From G958295645 sp965242735 (GTDB lineage Bacteria > Gemmatimonadota > Gemmatimonadetes > Longimicrobiales > Gaopeijiaceae), in contig OZ251497.1 of the NCBI GenBank assembly GCA_965242735.1, positions 1,426,001 through 1,490,000 of the forward strand: a stretch of DNA of 64,000 bases. Direction: 5' to 3'. The position numbers were made by a program, and so were the translations under genes. The notes below the pieces were generated by a model. It was not told where the DNA came from. It made no database searches and saw nothing but the letters and a program-made list of their open reading frames with translations. Below are positions 48,151 to 57,892 of the stretch, one piece after another. How positions within the stretch are numbered: position 1 is the first letter of the stretch; each line of letters begins with the position of its first letter.

Positions 48151-49164
48151 GTGAAGCGCGAACTCCGCCGTCTGGAGGCGGACGCCGCCGCCGCCATCCG
48201 GGCCGCCGGGGACCTGGATGCGCTGGAGCGGGCGCGCGTCCGGTTCCTGGGCCGCAAGGAGGGCCTGTTGTCGGGCCTCCTGCGCGGCTTGGGGCGGCTG
48301 CCTCCCGAAGCGCGTCCCGAGGCGGGCGCGGAGGCCAACCGCGTCAAGGCCGCGCTGGCCGGGGCCCTCGACGAACGCGCCGCGGAGCTGGGGGCCGCCG
48401 CGGCCCCCGCCGACGCCCAGGCGCTCGACCTGTCGTTGCCTCCCCGCCGCCGGTGGCGCGGCTCGGTGCATCCGGTCAGCCGGGCCGTCGACGACATCTG
48501 GGCCATCTTCCGCAGCCTGGGCTTCGTTCGGGTCCGCGGCCCGGAGGCCGAGACGGAGTGGTACAACTTCGTCGCGCTGAACACGCCGCTCGACCATCCC
48601 GCCGCCGACGAGCAGGACACGCTCTACCTGGCGCCGGGCCTGCTGCTTCGGAGCCACACCTCGCCGGTCCAGATCCGCACGCTGCAGGAACATGCGCCGC
48701 CGGTCCGCGTGATCGCGCCGGGCATGGTGTACCGCCGCGACACCTACGACGCCACGCACACGCCCGCCTTCGCCCAGGTCGAGGGACTGGTCGTGGACGA
48801 GGGCGTCACGTTCGTGGACTTCAAGGCGACGCTGGCCGAGTTCGCGCGCCGCTTCTGGGGGCCGGACACGCAAGTGCGGTTCCGCCCTTCCTTCTTTCCC
48901 TTCACGGAGCCGTCGGCCGAAGTGGACGTGAAGCGCGTCGTGACCCGCGAAGACGGATCGCGGGAGGAGACCGGCTGGATCGAGATCATGGGCGCGGGAA
49001 TGGTGGACCCGGCCGTTCTGGAGAACGTGGGCTGCGACCCGGAGCGCTACACGGGCTGGGCCTTCGGCATGGGACCGGCCCGCGTGGCCATGCTCCGCCA
49101 CGGCGTGCGCGACATCCGTCTGTTCTTCGAGAACGACATGCGGTTTCTGCAGCAGTTCGCGTGA
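48151..49164 (+). CDS. pheS: Phenylalanine-tRNA ligase alpha subunit
   Basis: The 337-residue class II synthetase subunit has motif 2 (APGMVYRRDTYDATHTPAFAQVEGL), the Phe-binding region FRPSFFPFTEPSAEVDV and motif 3 GWAFGMGPARVAMLRHGV. GTG 48151 gives a normal-length N-terminal coiled coil for tRNA binding. Confidence 0.97.
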   Translation: MKRELRRLEADAAAAIRAAGDLDALERARVRFLGRKEGLLSGLLRGLGRLPPEARPEAGAEANRVKAALAGALDERAAELGAAAAPADAQALDLSLPPRRRWRGSVHPVSRAVDDIWAIFRSLGFVRVRGPEAETEWYNFVALNTPLDHPAADEQDTLYLAPGLLLRSHTSPVQIRTLQEHAPPVRVIAPGMVYRRDTYDATHTPAFAQVEGLVVDEGVTFVDFKATLAEFARRFWGPDTQVRFRPSFFPFTEPSAEVDVKRVVTREDGSREETGWIEIMGAGMVDPAVLENVGCDPERYTGWAFGMGPARVAMLRHGVRDIRLFFENDMRFLQQFA

Positions 49165-49324
49165 GCGTGAACGAGGCTGGCGCGGGGGGACGTCGCGCGT
49201 GGCGGCGGAAGCACGGGCAGAGGCCGGTCGGCGCCGGGCCGAGCGCGTCCGGCGATCGCGCGATGCGCTTGGACCGGCTTGGACGCCGGGTCCGGTTCGC
49301 CTGCGCCGGGGGGCCGGCGAGCGC

Positions 49325-52132
49325 GTGAACGTCTCCTGGCGCTGGCTCCAGGACGTGGCGCCGGGCTTGGCCCTGTCGCCGGCCGAAGCCGCCGAGCGGC
49401 TGGCCATGCGGGGCGCGCCGGTGGAGCGCGCGGTGAACTTGGCCGCCGGGCTGGAAGACGTCGTGGTGGGCAAGGTGCTGTCGGTCCGGCCGCATCCCAA
49501 CGCCGACCGACTGATGCTGTGCCGCGTGGCCGGCCCCGACGGCGAGGTCTCCGTGGTGTGCGGGGCGCCCAACGTGCAGGCGGACGCCTTCTATCCCTTC
49601 GCCCCCGTGGGCGCGACGCTGCCGGGCGGCTTCAAGATCGGCCGGCGCAAGATTCGCGGGGAGCGCAGCGAAGGGATGCTGTGCTCCGAGCGGGAGCTGG
49701 GGCTGGGGAGCGACCACGAGGGCATCATGCTGCTGGCCCGGGGAGACGCGCCGCTGGTCGCCGGAGCCGCGTTCGCCGAGACCGCCGGGCTGGACGACGT
49801 GCGGATGGAAGTGGAGGTCACGCCCAACCGGGGCGACCTGCTCTCGCACGTCGGCGTCGCGCGCGAGCTTCATCCGAAGGGACATGCCGGCGTCGTCCTG
49901 CCGGACTTGCCGGGAGCGGAGGGCGCTCCTCCAGGGGACGCGAGCCGTGGCGGGAGCGACTTGCAGGCACCTGGGCCGCCGGGACAGCATCTTCGACGGT
50001 GCGCGGAGAGCGACGGCCGCTCCGGGAACGCAGGTCGCGACGGGGAGCCTCCTTCGGCGCTACGCAACGAGGACGCCCGGTCGGCGTTGCCCGGCGCAGG
50101 CGACGTGCCGGCGCTCCGCTTCTCGGGGGACCCTGGCGCGGCGCCGCCGGACGCGCCCGTGGACGTCCGCATCGAGGAGCCCGCCCTCTGCTCCCGCTAC
50201 GTAGCCGTGGTGATTCGCGGCGTGACCGTGGGACCGTCGTCGGCGTGGCTCGCAAATCGGTTGCGGGCCGTCGGCGTGCGGCCGGTCAACAACGTCGTGG
50301 ACGCCACCAACTACGTCATGCTGGAGATGGGCCAGCCGCTGCACGCGTTCGACTTGGCCCGGCTCGCCGGCCCGGCCATCGCCGTCGGCCCGGCGCGCGC
50401 CGGCGAGTCGATCACGACCCTCGACGGCAAGGCGCGCGACCTGACGCCGGACGTCCTGACGATCCGCGACGCGCGCGGTCCCGTGGCCGTGGCGGGCGTG
50501 ATGGGCGGGCGCGACTCCGAAGTGTCGGCCGACACCACCGACGTCGTGCTGGAGTGCGCGCTCTTCGATCCCAAGAGCGTTCGGACGGGACGCCGGGCGC
50601 TCGCCATGTCCACCGAGGCCAGCTTCCGCTTCGAGCGCGGCGTCGATCCGGAGGCGGCCCTGCGGGCGGCAGGCCGCGCCGCGCGGCTGATCTGCGCCGT
50701 GGCCGGCGGGGACGTGGCAGGCCCGGCGCTCGACGCCTGTCCGGCGCCGTGGACCGCGTCGGTCGTGTCGTTGCGGCCTGCCCGGGCCGCCCAGGTGCTG
50801 GGCGTCGAGTTCGCGCCGGACGAGATCGCCGACCTGCTTGAGCCGCTGGGATACGAAGTCCGCCCCGGCCGCCGCTCTGGCGCTACCCCCGGCGAGCACA
50901 GGGACCCGGGCGCCGCGGCGGGCGATGCCGACGGCGAGCACGAAGACCCAGACGCCGCGCCAGACGACGCCGACGGCGAGGACGCGCCCCTGGCCGGGCC
51001 CGGTGCGCTCGACGTCCGGGTGCCCGGCCACCGGGCTCACGACACGTTGCGCGAGGCCGACCTGATCGAAGAGCTAGCGCGCGCTCACGGCTACGACGCG
51101 TTTCCGTCCGAGCTGGGCCCCTACCGCCCCGGGACTGTCCCCGGCGACCCCCGCTTCGACATGGAGGACGCGCTGCGGGCGACATTGGCGGCCGAAGGGC
51201 TGAGCGAGGCGCACACGCCCGCGCTCGGCCCCAAGGAAGACGGCGACGTGGCGGTGCTCAACCCGGCGTCCGCCACCGAAGGCTTCCTGCGCCGAGACTG
51301 CTTGTCCGGTCTGCTCCGCCGCACCGAGCTCAACATGTCGCGCGGCGTGCGCGACGTGCGCCTCTTCGAGATCGGGACCGCCTTCGCGCCTGCCGGGGAG
51401 GGAGCGCCCCCCGCGGAGTCGGCCAGGGCGGCCGCCGTGCTCGCCGGAGCGCGCGAGCCCGGCCACTGGTCGTGTGCGCCCGAGCCCTTCGACGTGTACG
51501 ACGCGGCGCGCCTGCTGGAGATCGTGACCGCCGCGGCGTATCCCGGCGGCCGGGTGGCGGAGGCCGTCGCGCAGGGCGGGGGCGGGGACGCCTCGCACGG
51601 TGGCGGCGGGCGCGGCGCTGATGCCCGCGGACCGGCCCCGGGCTCGGAAGCTCCCAGCGCCGCGCTCTTCGAGCCCGGCCGGGTCTACGAGCTGGCGAGC
51701 GCGACAGGCGAGATCGTCGGGCGGGCGGGCGAAGTCGCCGCCGGGGGCTGGGACCTGCCGCCGTGGGCGGGCGTCCTGATCGGCGCCGAAGTGGTCCTGC
51801 CGGAGCGACCCCCTCGCCGCGCCGAAGCGACGGCCCGCGATTTGCCGGACCAACCGGCTTCCCAGCGCGACGTGGCCTTCCTGGCGCCGCCGGGCACGCG
51901 GGCGGAACAGGTGCTGGATGCCGCGCGGACGGGCGGCGGCCGGCTGGTCGAGCATGCCGAGGTGTTCGACGTCTACGAGGGCGACGACCTGCCGCCGGGC
52001 GCCCGCTCGGTGGCCGTCCGCTTGCGTTTCCGCGCTCGTGGCCGGACTCTCACCGACGCGGAAGTCGATCGCGCGTTCGAGCGGGCTGTGGCCAAGGCCA
52101 AGGAGGAGACCGGTGTCGAGCCAAGGAGCTGA
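49325..52132 (+). CDS. pheT: Phenylalanine-tRNA ligase beta subunit
   Basis: The 935-residue protein has the tRNA-binding EMAP-like domain (VVVGKVLSVRPHPNADRLMLC), B3/B4 editing, B5 (LDVRVPGHRAHDTLREADLIEELARAHGY) and the anticodon-binding tail (QRDVAFLAP). It is over 130 residues longer than usual because of disordered inserts at about 195-280 and 520-560, both rich in Gly, Asp and Pro (for example GDADGEHEDPDAA). GTG 49325 matches the family start. It overlaps the next gene by 20 bases. Confidence 0.96.
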   Translation: MNVSWRWLQDVAPGLALSPAEAAERLAMRGAPVERAVNLAAGLEDVVVGKVLSVRPHPNADRLMLCRVAGPDGEVSVVCGAPNVQADAFYPFAPVGATLPGGFKIGRRKIRGERSEGMLCSERELGLGSDHEGIMLLARGDAPLVAGAAFAETAGLDDVRMEVEVTPNRGDLLSHVGVARELHPKGHAGVVLPDLPGAEGAPPGDASRGGSDLQAPGPPGQHLRRCAESDGRSGNAGRDGEPPSALRNEDARSALPGAGDVPALRFSGDPGAAPPDAPVDVRIEEPALCSRYVAVVIRGVTVGPSSAWLANRLRAVGVRPVNNVVDATNYVMLEMGQPLHAFDLARLAGPAIAVGPARAGESITTLDGKARDLTPDVLTIRDARGPVAVAGVMGGRDSEVSADTTDVVLECALFDPKSVRTGRRALAMSTEASFRFERGVDPEAALRAAGRAARLICAVAGGDVAGPALDACPAPWTASVVSLRPARAAQVLGVEFAPDEIADLLEPLGYEVRPGRRSGATPGEHRDPGAAAGDADGEHEDPDAAPDDADGEDAPLAGPGALDVRVPGHRAHDTLREADLIEELARAHGYDAFPSELGPYRPGTVPGDPRFDMEDALRATLAAEGLSEAHTPALGPKEDGDVAVLNPASATEGFLRRDCLSGLLRRTELNMSRGVRDVRLFEIGTAFAPAGEGAPPAESARAAAVLAGAREPGHWSCAPEPFDVYDAARLLEIVTAAAYPGGRVAEAVAQGGGGDASHGGGGRGADARGPAPGSEAPSAALFEPGRVYELASATGEIVGRAGEVAAGGWDLPPWAGVLIGAEVVLPERPPRRAEATARDLPDQPASQRDVAFLAPPGTRAEQVLDAARTGGGRLVEHAEVFDVYEGDDLPPGARSVAVRLRFRARGRTLTDAEVDRAFERAVAKAKEETGVEPRS

Positions 52133-52454
52133 AGGCGCCCCCGGCGGAGCGGGCTCGGCCGAAGAGGCCGGGGGAGAGGACTCGCGCATGGCGCCGCTGT
52201 CGCAGGCGGTGGACCGGGCCGTGGACGCCGTGCGGGAAGCGCGCCGCCGCGCGGCGGCCGCGGAAGAGCGAGCGAAGCGGAGCGACGAGCTGCTCCGCCA
52301 GTTCGTGGGCGGCAAGCGCGATCCCGTGGCGCTGGCCGGACGCCTGTCGGAGCTGGAGGCGGAGAACGAGATGTTGCGCGGACGAATGGAGCAGGGACGG
52401 CGCGAAGTGGACCGCGTGCTGGCGCGGATTCGGTTCTTGGAGAACGAGCAATGA
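52113..52454 (+). CDS. Coiled-coil protein, possible ZapB-like division factor
   Basis: The 113-residue protein has an acidic Gly/Glu N terminus and then one long coiled coil (VDAVREARRRAAAAEERAKR ... RLSELEAENEMLRGRMEQGR). GTG 52113 is set by AAGGAGGAG upstream. It sits between pheT and zapA with overlaps on both sides, as small coiled-coil genes often do beside zapA. Function by context only. Confidence 0.75.
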   Translation: MSSQGAEGAPGGAGSAEEAGGEDSRMAPLSQAVDRAVDAVREARRRAAAAEERAKRSDELLRQFVGGKRDPVALAGRLSELEAENEMLRGRMEQGRREVDRVLARIRFLENEQ

Positions 52455-52720
52455 GTCGAGGGGCGGAAGAGGAGCGCCGGGCCGTGCGCGTCACGATTGC
52501 CGGCGAGCAGTACGTGTTGCGCACCGGCGCGGACGAGGCGCACACGAAGCGGTGCGCGGCCATCGTGGACGAACGGATGAAGCAGGCGGGCGCCGAAGGC
52601 GGGTTGGAACGCGACAAGGTCGCGGTGATGGCCGCCCTCCTGCTGGCCGACGACCTGCTGCGAGGCCAGTCGGAAGCCGCGACTCTGGCCGAGCGGCTGG
52701 ACGCTGCGATGGAGGACTGA
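52451..52720 (+). CDS. zapA: Cell division protein ZapA
   Basis: The 89-residue protein has the ZapA block AVRVTIAGEQYVLRTGADEAHTKRCAAIVDERM and an amphipathic helix at the end. ZapA bundles FtsZ filaments. ATGA overlap with the coiled-coil gene. A GGGGGCC/GGCCCCC hairpin (52722-52740) follows at once. Confidence 0.9.
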   Translation: MSRGAEEERRAVRVTIAGEQYVLRTGADEAHTKRCAAIVDERMKQAGAEGGLERDKVAVMAALLLADDLLRGQSEAATLAERLDAAMED

Positions 52721-52721
52721 C

Positions 52722-52740
52722 GGGGGCCGCCGCGGCCCCC
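52722..52740 (+). terminator. GC hairpin behind zapA
   Basis: GGGGGCC and GGCCCCC are separated by 5 bases directly after the zapA stop. No T run follows, so termination is possible but not proven. Confidence 0.4.
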
Positions 52741-52813
52741 GCGGCGAAGGCGGACATCCAACCGGACCGGCCGTTCGGGCGCGTCCGCCCCACTTCCTGC
52801 AAAGGAGAGGACC

Positions 52814-53134
52814 ATGAAGAAAGTCGTAGCTTCCGTGGACGGAAACGGCTTCGCTGAAGGTGCCACGGCCTGTGAAATCGACCAGTGGCAATGGCGATGG
52901 AACTGCGGGGAATTGGAGATTCAAGGGGCACTGAAGGACGGACATTCGGGAGCCAGAATTTCCGTCATTGCGTACAAGTCGAAGAACGGAGCCAGGGGGG
53001 ATCTCATCGGCCATGACTTTGACTATGTCGGCGTTCTGGGCGAATTCAGGGTGACCATCGCCAGCCCCGAACCGCGCCGCCGCACAATGGGCAAGGGCCA
53101 AATCCACATTCGCTACGGATGCGAGAAAGATTGA
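52814..53134 (+). CDS. Orphan 106-residue protein
   Basis: ATG 52814 follows a near-perfect AAAGGAGAGG. The protein (MKKVVASVDGNGFAEGATAC ... IHIRYGCEKD) is small, Trp-rich in the middle (DQWQWRWNCGELEI) and has three Cys. No signal peptide, no known family. Its composition is less GC-rich than its neighbours, which hints at a recent arrival. Single gene between the zapA and rny operons. Confidence 0.6.
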   Translation: MKKVVASVDGNGFAEGATACEIDQWQWRWNCGELEIQGALKDGHSGARISVIAYKSKNGARGDLIGHDFDYVGVLGEFRVTIASPEPRRRTMGKGQIHIRYGCEKD

Positions 53135-53585
53135 CATGAGGTCGGCGGTCCGACTTGACATGGGCGGGGCCGGGCCGTCGCGCGCCCGGCGGCGACGCGC
53201 CCCGCGAGACGACATGGAGCGTCGCCCACGAGGATAGGCCGACATCCCCGCGCCCGAGGGATCCCCGCGCCCGAGGGCGGGTTCCCCGCGCGTGGAGCGT
53301 CCCCGGATCTCGGCGCAAGTAGTGGACGCCCTCTTCGGCGGTTCCCCCGCTTTGAGCGCCGCCCGCCCGCCGTGCGCCTAGGCCCCTTGCGCGCCGTCGC
53401 GCCTACGACTCGGCCGGTTCCCATTCGTGGTCCGCGCCCCAAGTCGCGAGCCTAGGCCCCCTTGCGCACCGTCGCGCCGCCGCCGTATTCTGGCCGCATC
53501 AATTGGGGAACCGCCGGATGACCGGCGGAATCCGCTGTCGAATCTGGCGGGCTGGGCGGGAACGTCCGGCCTTGGAGACCATAAC
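53135..53585. other. Spacer before rny with several direct repeats
   Basis: No gene. TTGACATG recurs at 53131 and 53156; CCCCGCGCCCGAGGG recurs near 53248 and 53265; CCTAGGCCCCTTGCGCGCC-like sequence at 53377 recurs at 53451. TATTCT at 53483 may be the -10 of rny, with TTGCGC 15 bases before it. Confidence 0.5.
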
Positions 53586-55172
53586 ATGGAACCGCTGGGA
53601 ATTGCCCTGGCGGTGGGCGTTGTTGCCGCGGCGCTCGGGTTCGTCCTGGGAAGGAGCCTGGAACGGGCGCGGCGGCGCAGGGACACGGAAGCGGCAAGAG
53701 ACGAAGCTTCGCTGATTCGCAAGCAGGCCGAGACGGACGCGGCGAACTTGCGGCGCGCCACCGCGGTGGAGGCCAAGGAGGAGGCGTTTCGCCTCAGGGA
53801 GAGCTGGGAGGCGGAGGAGACCCGCCGCCGGGCGGACGTCAAGGAGGGCGAGCAGCAGCTGCGCGAGGAGCGCCGCGACGCCGTGCGCCGGTCCGACCAG
53901 CTGGACCAGCGCGAGCAGTCCCTGCTGCAGAGGCAGCGCGCCTTGAACGAGCGCGCCGACGGGCTGGAATCGGAAGGGCGCGTCCTGGCGGCGCGAAGAG
54001 ACGAAGTCGCTCTCCTGCGCACCGAGACGATGGCGCGGCTGGAGGCGGCGGCCGGCATGTCGGCCGAAGAGGCCCGCGCGGCCCTCTCGGCGGCGATCGA
54101 GGACGAAGCGAAGGCGGACGCGGCCAACACCGTGCGCGAGCTCAAGGAAGAGGCCCGGCGCACCGCCGACCGCGAGGCCAAGCGGCTGGTCGCCATGGCG
54201 ATCCAGCGGATGGCTTCGCACGAGACGGCGCAGCTGACGGTGTCGGTCCTGCATCTGCCCTCCGACGACATGAAGGGCCGGATCATCGGCCGCGAGGGAC
54301 GCAACGTGCGCGCCTTCGAGCACGCCACGGGCATCAACGTGGTGATCGACGACACGCCGGAAGCGGTCGTCCTTTCCGGCTACGACCCGGTGCGGCGCGA
54401 GGTGGCGCGGCTGGCGCTGGCCAGGCTGGTGGAGGACGGCCGCATCCATCCGGCGCGCATCGAGGAGGCGGTCGCCAAGGCCGGCGAGGACGTGGCGGAG
54501 CAGATGCGCGCGGCGGCCGAGGACGTGCTGTACCGGCTGGGCGTCCACGGGGTGCCCGACGAGATCGTCGAGGCGCTGGGCCGGCTCAAGTTCCGCATGT
54601 CCTACGGGCAGAACCAGCTCGCGCATTCCTACGAGGTCGGGGCGCTGGCGGGGATCATGGCGGGCGAGATGGGCCTGGACGCGGACATCGCCAAGCGGGC
54701 GGGCGTGCTGCACGACGTGGGCAAGGCGCTCACGCACGAGCAGGAGGACACCCACGTGGAGCTGGGCCACCGTCTCTGCAAGCGCTGCGGCGAGTCCGAC
54801 GTGGTGCTCAACGCCATCCGCGCGCATCACGGCGACGAGCCCCACCGCTACGCCGAGGCTTGGCTGGTCTCCGCCGCCGACGCCATCAGCGGTTCCCGTC
54901 CGGGCTCGCGCCGCGAGATGTTCGAGAGCTTCGTCGAGCGGCTCGAGAAGCTCGAAGAGATCGCGATGGAGCACCCGGGCGTCGAACGCTCCTACGCCAT
55001 TCAGGCGGGGCGCGAGCTCCGCGTGATGGTGCAGCCCGACCAGGTGTCGGACGAGGCCATGGCCCGCATGTCGGAGGACGTGGCCCGCAAGATCGAAGAG
55101 ACCGTGCAGTACCCAGGCCAGATTAAGGTCGTCGTCATTCGCGAGACGCGCTCGGTGGACTTTGCGCGCTGA
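53586..55172 (+). CDS. rny: Ribonuclease Y
   Basis: RNase Y starts mRNA decay at the membrane. The 528-residue protein has an N-terminal membrane helix (LGIALAVGVVAAALGFVLG), a long coiled coil, a KH domain (GRIIGREGRNVRAFEHATGI) and the HD catalytic domain (GVLHDVGKALTHE, RAHHGDE). ATG 53586 puts the helix at the very start. Confidence 0.96.
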   Translation: MEPLGIALAVGVVAAALGFVLGRSLERARRRRDTEAARDEASLIRKQAETDAANLRRATAVEAKEEAFRLRESWEAEETRRRADVKEGEQQLREERRDAVRRSDQLDQREQSLLQRQRALNERADGLESEGRVLAARRDEVALLRTETMARLEAAAGMSAEEARAALSAAIEDEAKADAANTVRELKEEARRTADREAKRLVAMAIQRMASHETAQLTVSVLHLPSDDMKGRIIGREGRNVRAFEHATGINVVIDDTPEAVVLSGYDPVRREVARLALARLVEDGRIHPARIEEAVAKAGEDVAEQMRAAAEDVLYRLGVHGVPDEIVEALGRLKFRMSYGQNQLAHSYEVGALAGIMAGEMGLDADIAKRAGVLHDVGKALTHEQEDTHVELGHRLCKRCGESDVVLNAIRAHHGDEPHRYAEAWLVSAADAISGSRPGSRREMFESFVERLEKLEEIAMEHPGVERSYAIQAGRELRVMVQPDQVSDEAMARMSEDVARKIEETVQYPGQIKVVVIRETRSVDFAR

Positions 55173-55232
55173 CCGGTTCGCCGCGGCATTGCCCGCAACC
55201 CCCTTTCCTCCCAACAAAAACGAAAGCCCGAC

Positions 55233-56123
55233 ATGCCAGCCAACGTCATTTCCGGAACCAAGATCGCTCGCGCCATTCGCGAAGAACTCCATGCCCGTGT
55301 CGCGGAGCTGGCCGCGGAAGGGCTCGTGCCCGGGCTCGCCACGGTGCTCGTCGGCGACAGTCCCGCGAGCGAGCTGTACGTGGGCATGAAGAACCGAGCC
55401 GCCGGCGAGGCGGGCATCCACTCGCGCCAAGCGACCCTGCCCGGCGACACGAGCGAGGCCGATCTGCTCGGCCTGGTCGCGGAGCTCAACGACGATCCGG
55501 CGGTGCACGGCATTCTGGTGCAGCTGCCGCTTCCGCCCCAGATCGACGAGTCGAAGGTGCTGGAGGCCATCGATCCGGCCAAGGACGTGGACGGCTTCCA
55601 TCCAATGAACGTGGGGCGCCTGGCGGCGGGCGACCCCGACGTGCTGGCCCCGTGCACGCCGTTGGGCGTCGTCGAGATGCTCATGCGCACCGGCCACGAC
55701 CCGGGAGGCAAGCACGCCGTCGTCGTGGGCCGGTCGAACATCGTGGGCAAGCCGATGGCGTACCTGCTGCTGCGCCAGGCGCCGGGCGGCAACGCCACGG
55801 TGACCGTCGCGCACAGCCGCACGGCCGACTTGGGGGCGGCGACCCGCCAGGCGGACATCCTGATCGTGGCGGTGGGACGGCCGAACACGATCACGGCCGA
55901 CATGGTCAAGCCCGGCGCCGTGGTGATCGACGTGGGCACCAACCGGGTGACCGACATGAGCACCGACCGGGGCTACCGCGTCGTGGGCGACGTCGACTTC
56001 GAGGCCGTCGCGGAGGTGGCGTCCGCCGTCACCCCGGTGCCCGGAGGCGTGGGGCCGATGACGATCGCGATGCTGCTGTCCAACACGGTCGAGGCGGCGA
56101 CGAGGCGGCAGGACGCGAAATGA
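55233..56123 (+). CDS. folD: Methylenetetrahydrofolate dehydrogenase/cyclohydrolase
   Basis: FolD interconverts 5,10-methylene- and 10-formyl-THF with NADP. Motifs YVGMKNRAAGEAGI (catalytic Lys), GILVQLPLPPQID, VVVGRSNIVGKPMAYLLL and TPVPGGVGPMTIAML are intact. 296 residues, normal. It lies 60 bases after rny. Confidence 0.97.
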   Translation: MPANVISGTKIARAIREELHARVAELAAEGLVPGLATVLVGDSPASELYVGMKNRAAGEAGIHSRQATLPGDTSEADLLGLVAELNDDPAVHGILVQLPLPPQIDESKVLEAIDPAKDVDGFHPMNVGRLAAGDPDVLAPCTPLGVVEMLMRTGHDPGGKHAVVVGRSNIVGKPMAYLLLRQAPGGNATVTVAHSRTADLGAATRQADILIVAVGRPNTITADMVKPGAVVIDVGTNRVTDMSTDRGYRVVGDVDFEAVAEVASAVTPVPGGVGPMTIAMLLSNTVEAATRRQDAK

Positions 56124-56190
56124 CGGCGTCCGGATTGCCGGCGGCGCGGCCGCACGACGAGGGGAACGCCGGTTGCGTCCGCCCCGCGCG

Positions 56191-57654
56191 ATGACGCCGA
56201 CGTCCGGGTTGCCGTCGGCGCCGGAGACGGTCTGGACGGTTCGGCAGATCAACGATGCCGCCCGCAACCTTCTGGAGCGCGAGGCGCCGGGGCTGTGGGT
56301 GAAGGGCGAGGTCTCGGACGTCTATCGGGCGCGCTCCGGCCACTGGTACTTCACGCTCAAGGACGAGGAGGCCGAGATCTCGTGCGTGCTGTACCGGTGG
56401 GACGCGGAGAAGGCGGACGGCAGTCTCAAGGACGGCGATGGCGTGCGGATCTGGGGCGGGCTGACGCTGTACGAGCCCAAGGGACGCTACCAGCTGCGCG
56501 CGAAGCGGATCGAGCCGGAAGGCGCGGACGGCCAGTGGAAGCGCTTGTTCGAAGCGCGGCGCCGCAAGCTGGAGGCCGAAGGGCTGATCGATCCGGACCG
56601 GCGCCGTCCGTTGCCGCGCTTCCCGGAGACGGTGGGGGTCGTGACCTCGCTGTCGGGGGCGGCGCTGCGCGACGTCGCTTCGGCGCTTCGGCGGCGGGCG
56701 CCTTGGGTGCGCCTGGTGGTGCGGGGGACGCGCGTGCAGGGAGAGGACGCCGCCCAGGAGGTCGCGGACGCGCTCGCGGCGATGATCCGGCGCCGGCCCG
56801 ACGTGATCGTGGTGGCGCGCGGCGGGGGTTCGATGGAGGACTTGTGGTGCTTCAACGAGGAAGCGGTCGCTCGGGCGGTGGCGGCGAGTCCGGTGCCGGT
56901 CGTGTCGGGCGTCGGGCACGAGACGGACGTGACGCTCTGCGACTTGGTGGCGGATCGCCGGGCGCCCACGCCCACGGCGGCGGCGGAGGTCGTGGCGCCC
57001 GACCGCGAGACCTTGGCGCAGCGGTTGGACGAGCGGACGGAGAGGCTGGCGTCGGGGCTGGCCGCGAAGTTGCGGCTGGCGCGCGTGGGGCTGGATGCGG
57101 GGGGGCGCCGACTGGCCTCGGGACTGGTCGCGAGGGCCCGGCTGGCGCGCGTGAGGCTGAACGCGGGGCGGCGCGAGCTGGTGCGCCAAGCGCATCGTCA
57201 TGCGGGCGCCGGACGGCGGAACTGGCTGGCCGCCCAGCGGCGGATGCTGGCCGGCTTGTCGCGGCGGCGGCTTGTCGCGGCGGCGGATCGGCTGAGGGCA
57301 AGCAGGCGGCTTCTCGGGGCGCGCGCGGCGGATCGCGTGGGGCAGGAGGGGGCGCGCTTGGAGGATCGGGCGTCGGCGATGACCCGCGCGGCGGCGTCGC
57401 GGCTGCGGGACCGGCGCGCCGTGCTCGCGCAAGCGGCGGCGGCGCTGGAGGCTCGCTCGCCGCTGGCCACGCTGCGGCGCGGGTTTGCGGCCGCGCTGGG
57501 GCCGGACGGCGTGTTGTTGCGCAGGGTGGGCGATTTTGCCCCTGGCGAGACGTTCACGTTGCGCGTGGTGGACGGAGGGGTGCGATGTTCCGTGCTCGCC
57601 GTCGAACCGGGGACCCTCGAGCTGGGAGCGAGCGATGGGCAGCGACACGACTGA
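56191..57654 (+). CDS. xseA: Exodeoxyribonuclease VII large subunit
   Basis: XseA with XseB degrades single-stranded DNA. The 487-residue protein has an OB fold (LWVKGEVSDVYRARSGHWYFTLKDE) and the catalytic region VVARGGGSMEDLWCFNEE ... GVGHETDVTLCDLVAD. The C-terminal coiled part contains Arg/Leu-rich repeats (RLARVGLDAGGRRLASGL, RLARVRLNAGRREL). It overlaps xseB by 20 bases. Confidence 0.95.
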   Translation: MTPTSGLPSAPETVWTVRQINDAARNLLEREAPGLWVKGEVSDVYRARSGHWYFTLKDEEAEISCVLYRWDAEKADGSLKDGDGVRIWGGLTLYEPKGRYQLRAKRIEPEGADGQWKRLFEARRRKLEAEGLIDPDRRRPLPRFPETVGVVTSLSGAALRDVASALRRRAPWVRLVVRGTRVQGEDAAQEVADALAAMIRRRPDVIVVARGGGSMEDLWCFNEEAVARAVAASPVPVVSGVGHETDVTLCDLVADRRAPTPTAAAEVVAPDRETLAQRLDERTERLASGLAAKLRLARVGLDAGGRRLASGLVARARLARVRLNAGRRELVRQAHRHAGAGRRNWLAAQRRMLAGLSRRRLVAAADRLRASRRLLGARAADRVGQEGARLEDRASAMTRAAASRLRDRRAVLAQAAAALEARSPLATLRRGFAAALGPDGVLLRRVGDFAPGETFTLRVVDGGVRCSVLAVEPGTLELGASDGQRHD

Positions 57655-57892
57655 CGCGCCGAGCTTGGAGAAGCGGCTGGCCCGCATCGACGAGATCGTC
57701 AAGACGCTGGACGACGACTCGGTCGGGCTGAGCCGGGCTCTGGCGCTCTACGAGGAGGGGATGGAGCACGTGAAGAAGGCCGAGGCCGTGCTCTCGGAGG
57801 CCGAGCTTCGCGTGACCGAGCTGGCGGGGCCGGACGGCAGCGAGGAAGTGGACCTGGACCTGGAAGGCGGCGACGGTCCTGACGACCTCTGA
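57635..57892 (+). CDS. xseB: Exodeoxyribonuclease VII small subunit
   Basis: The 85-residue protein contains LEKRLARIDEIVKTLDDDSVGLSRALALYEEGMEHVKKAEAVL-type family sequence split here as two blocks. GGGAG precedes ATG 57635. The gene end lies inside the first unit of a 39-bp tandem repeat. Confidence 0.94.
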   Translation: MGSDTTDAPSLEKRLARIDEIVKTLDDDSVGLSRALALYEEGMEHVKKAEAVLSEAELRVTELAGPDGSEEVDLDLEGGDGPDDL

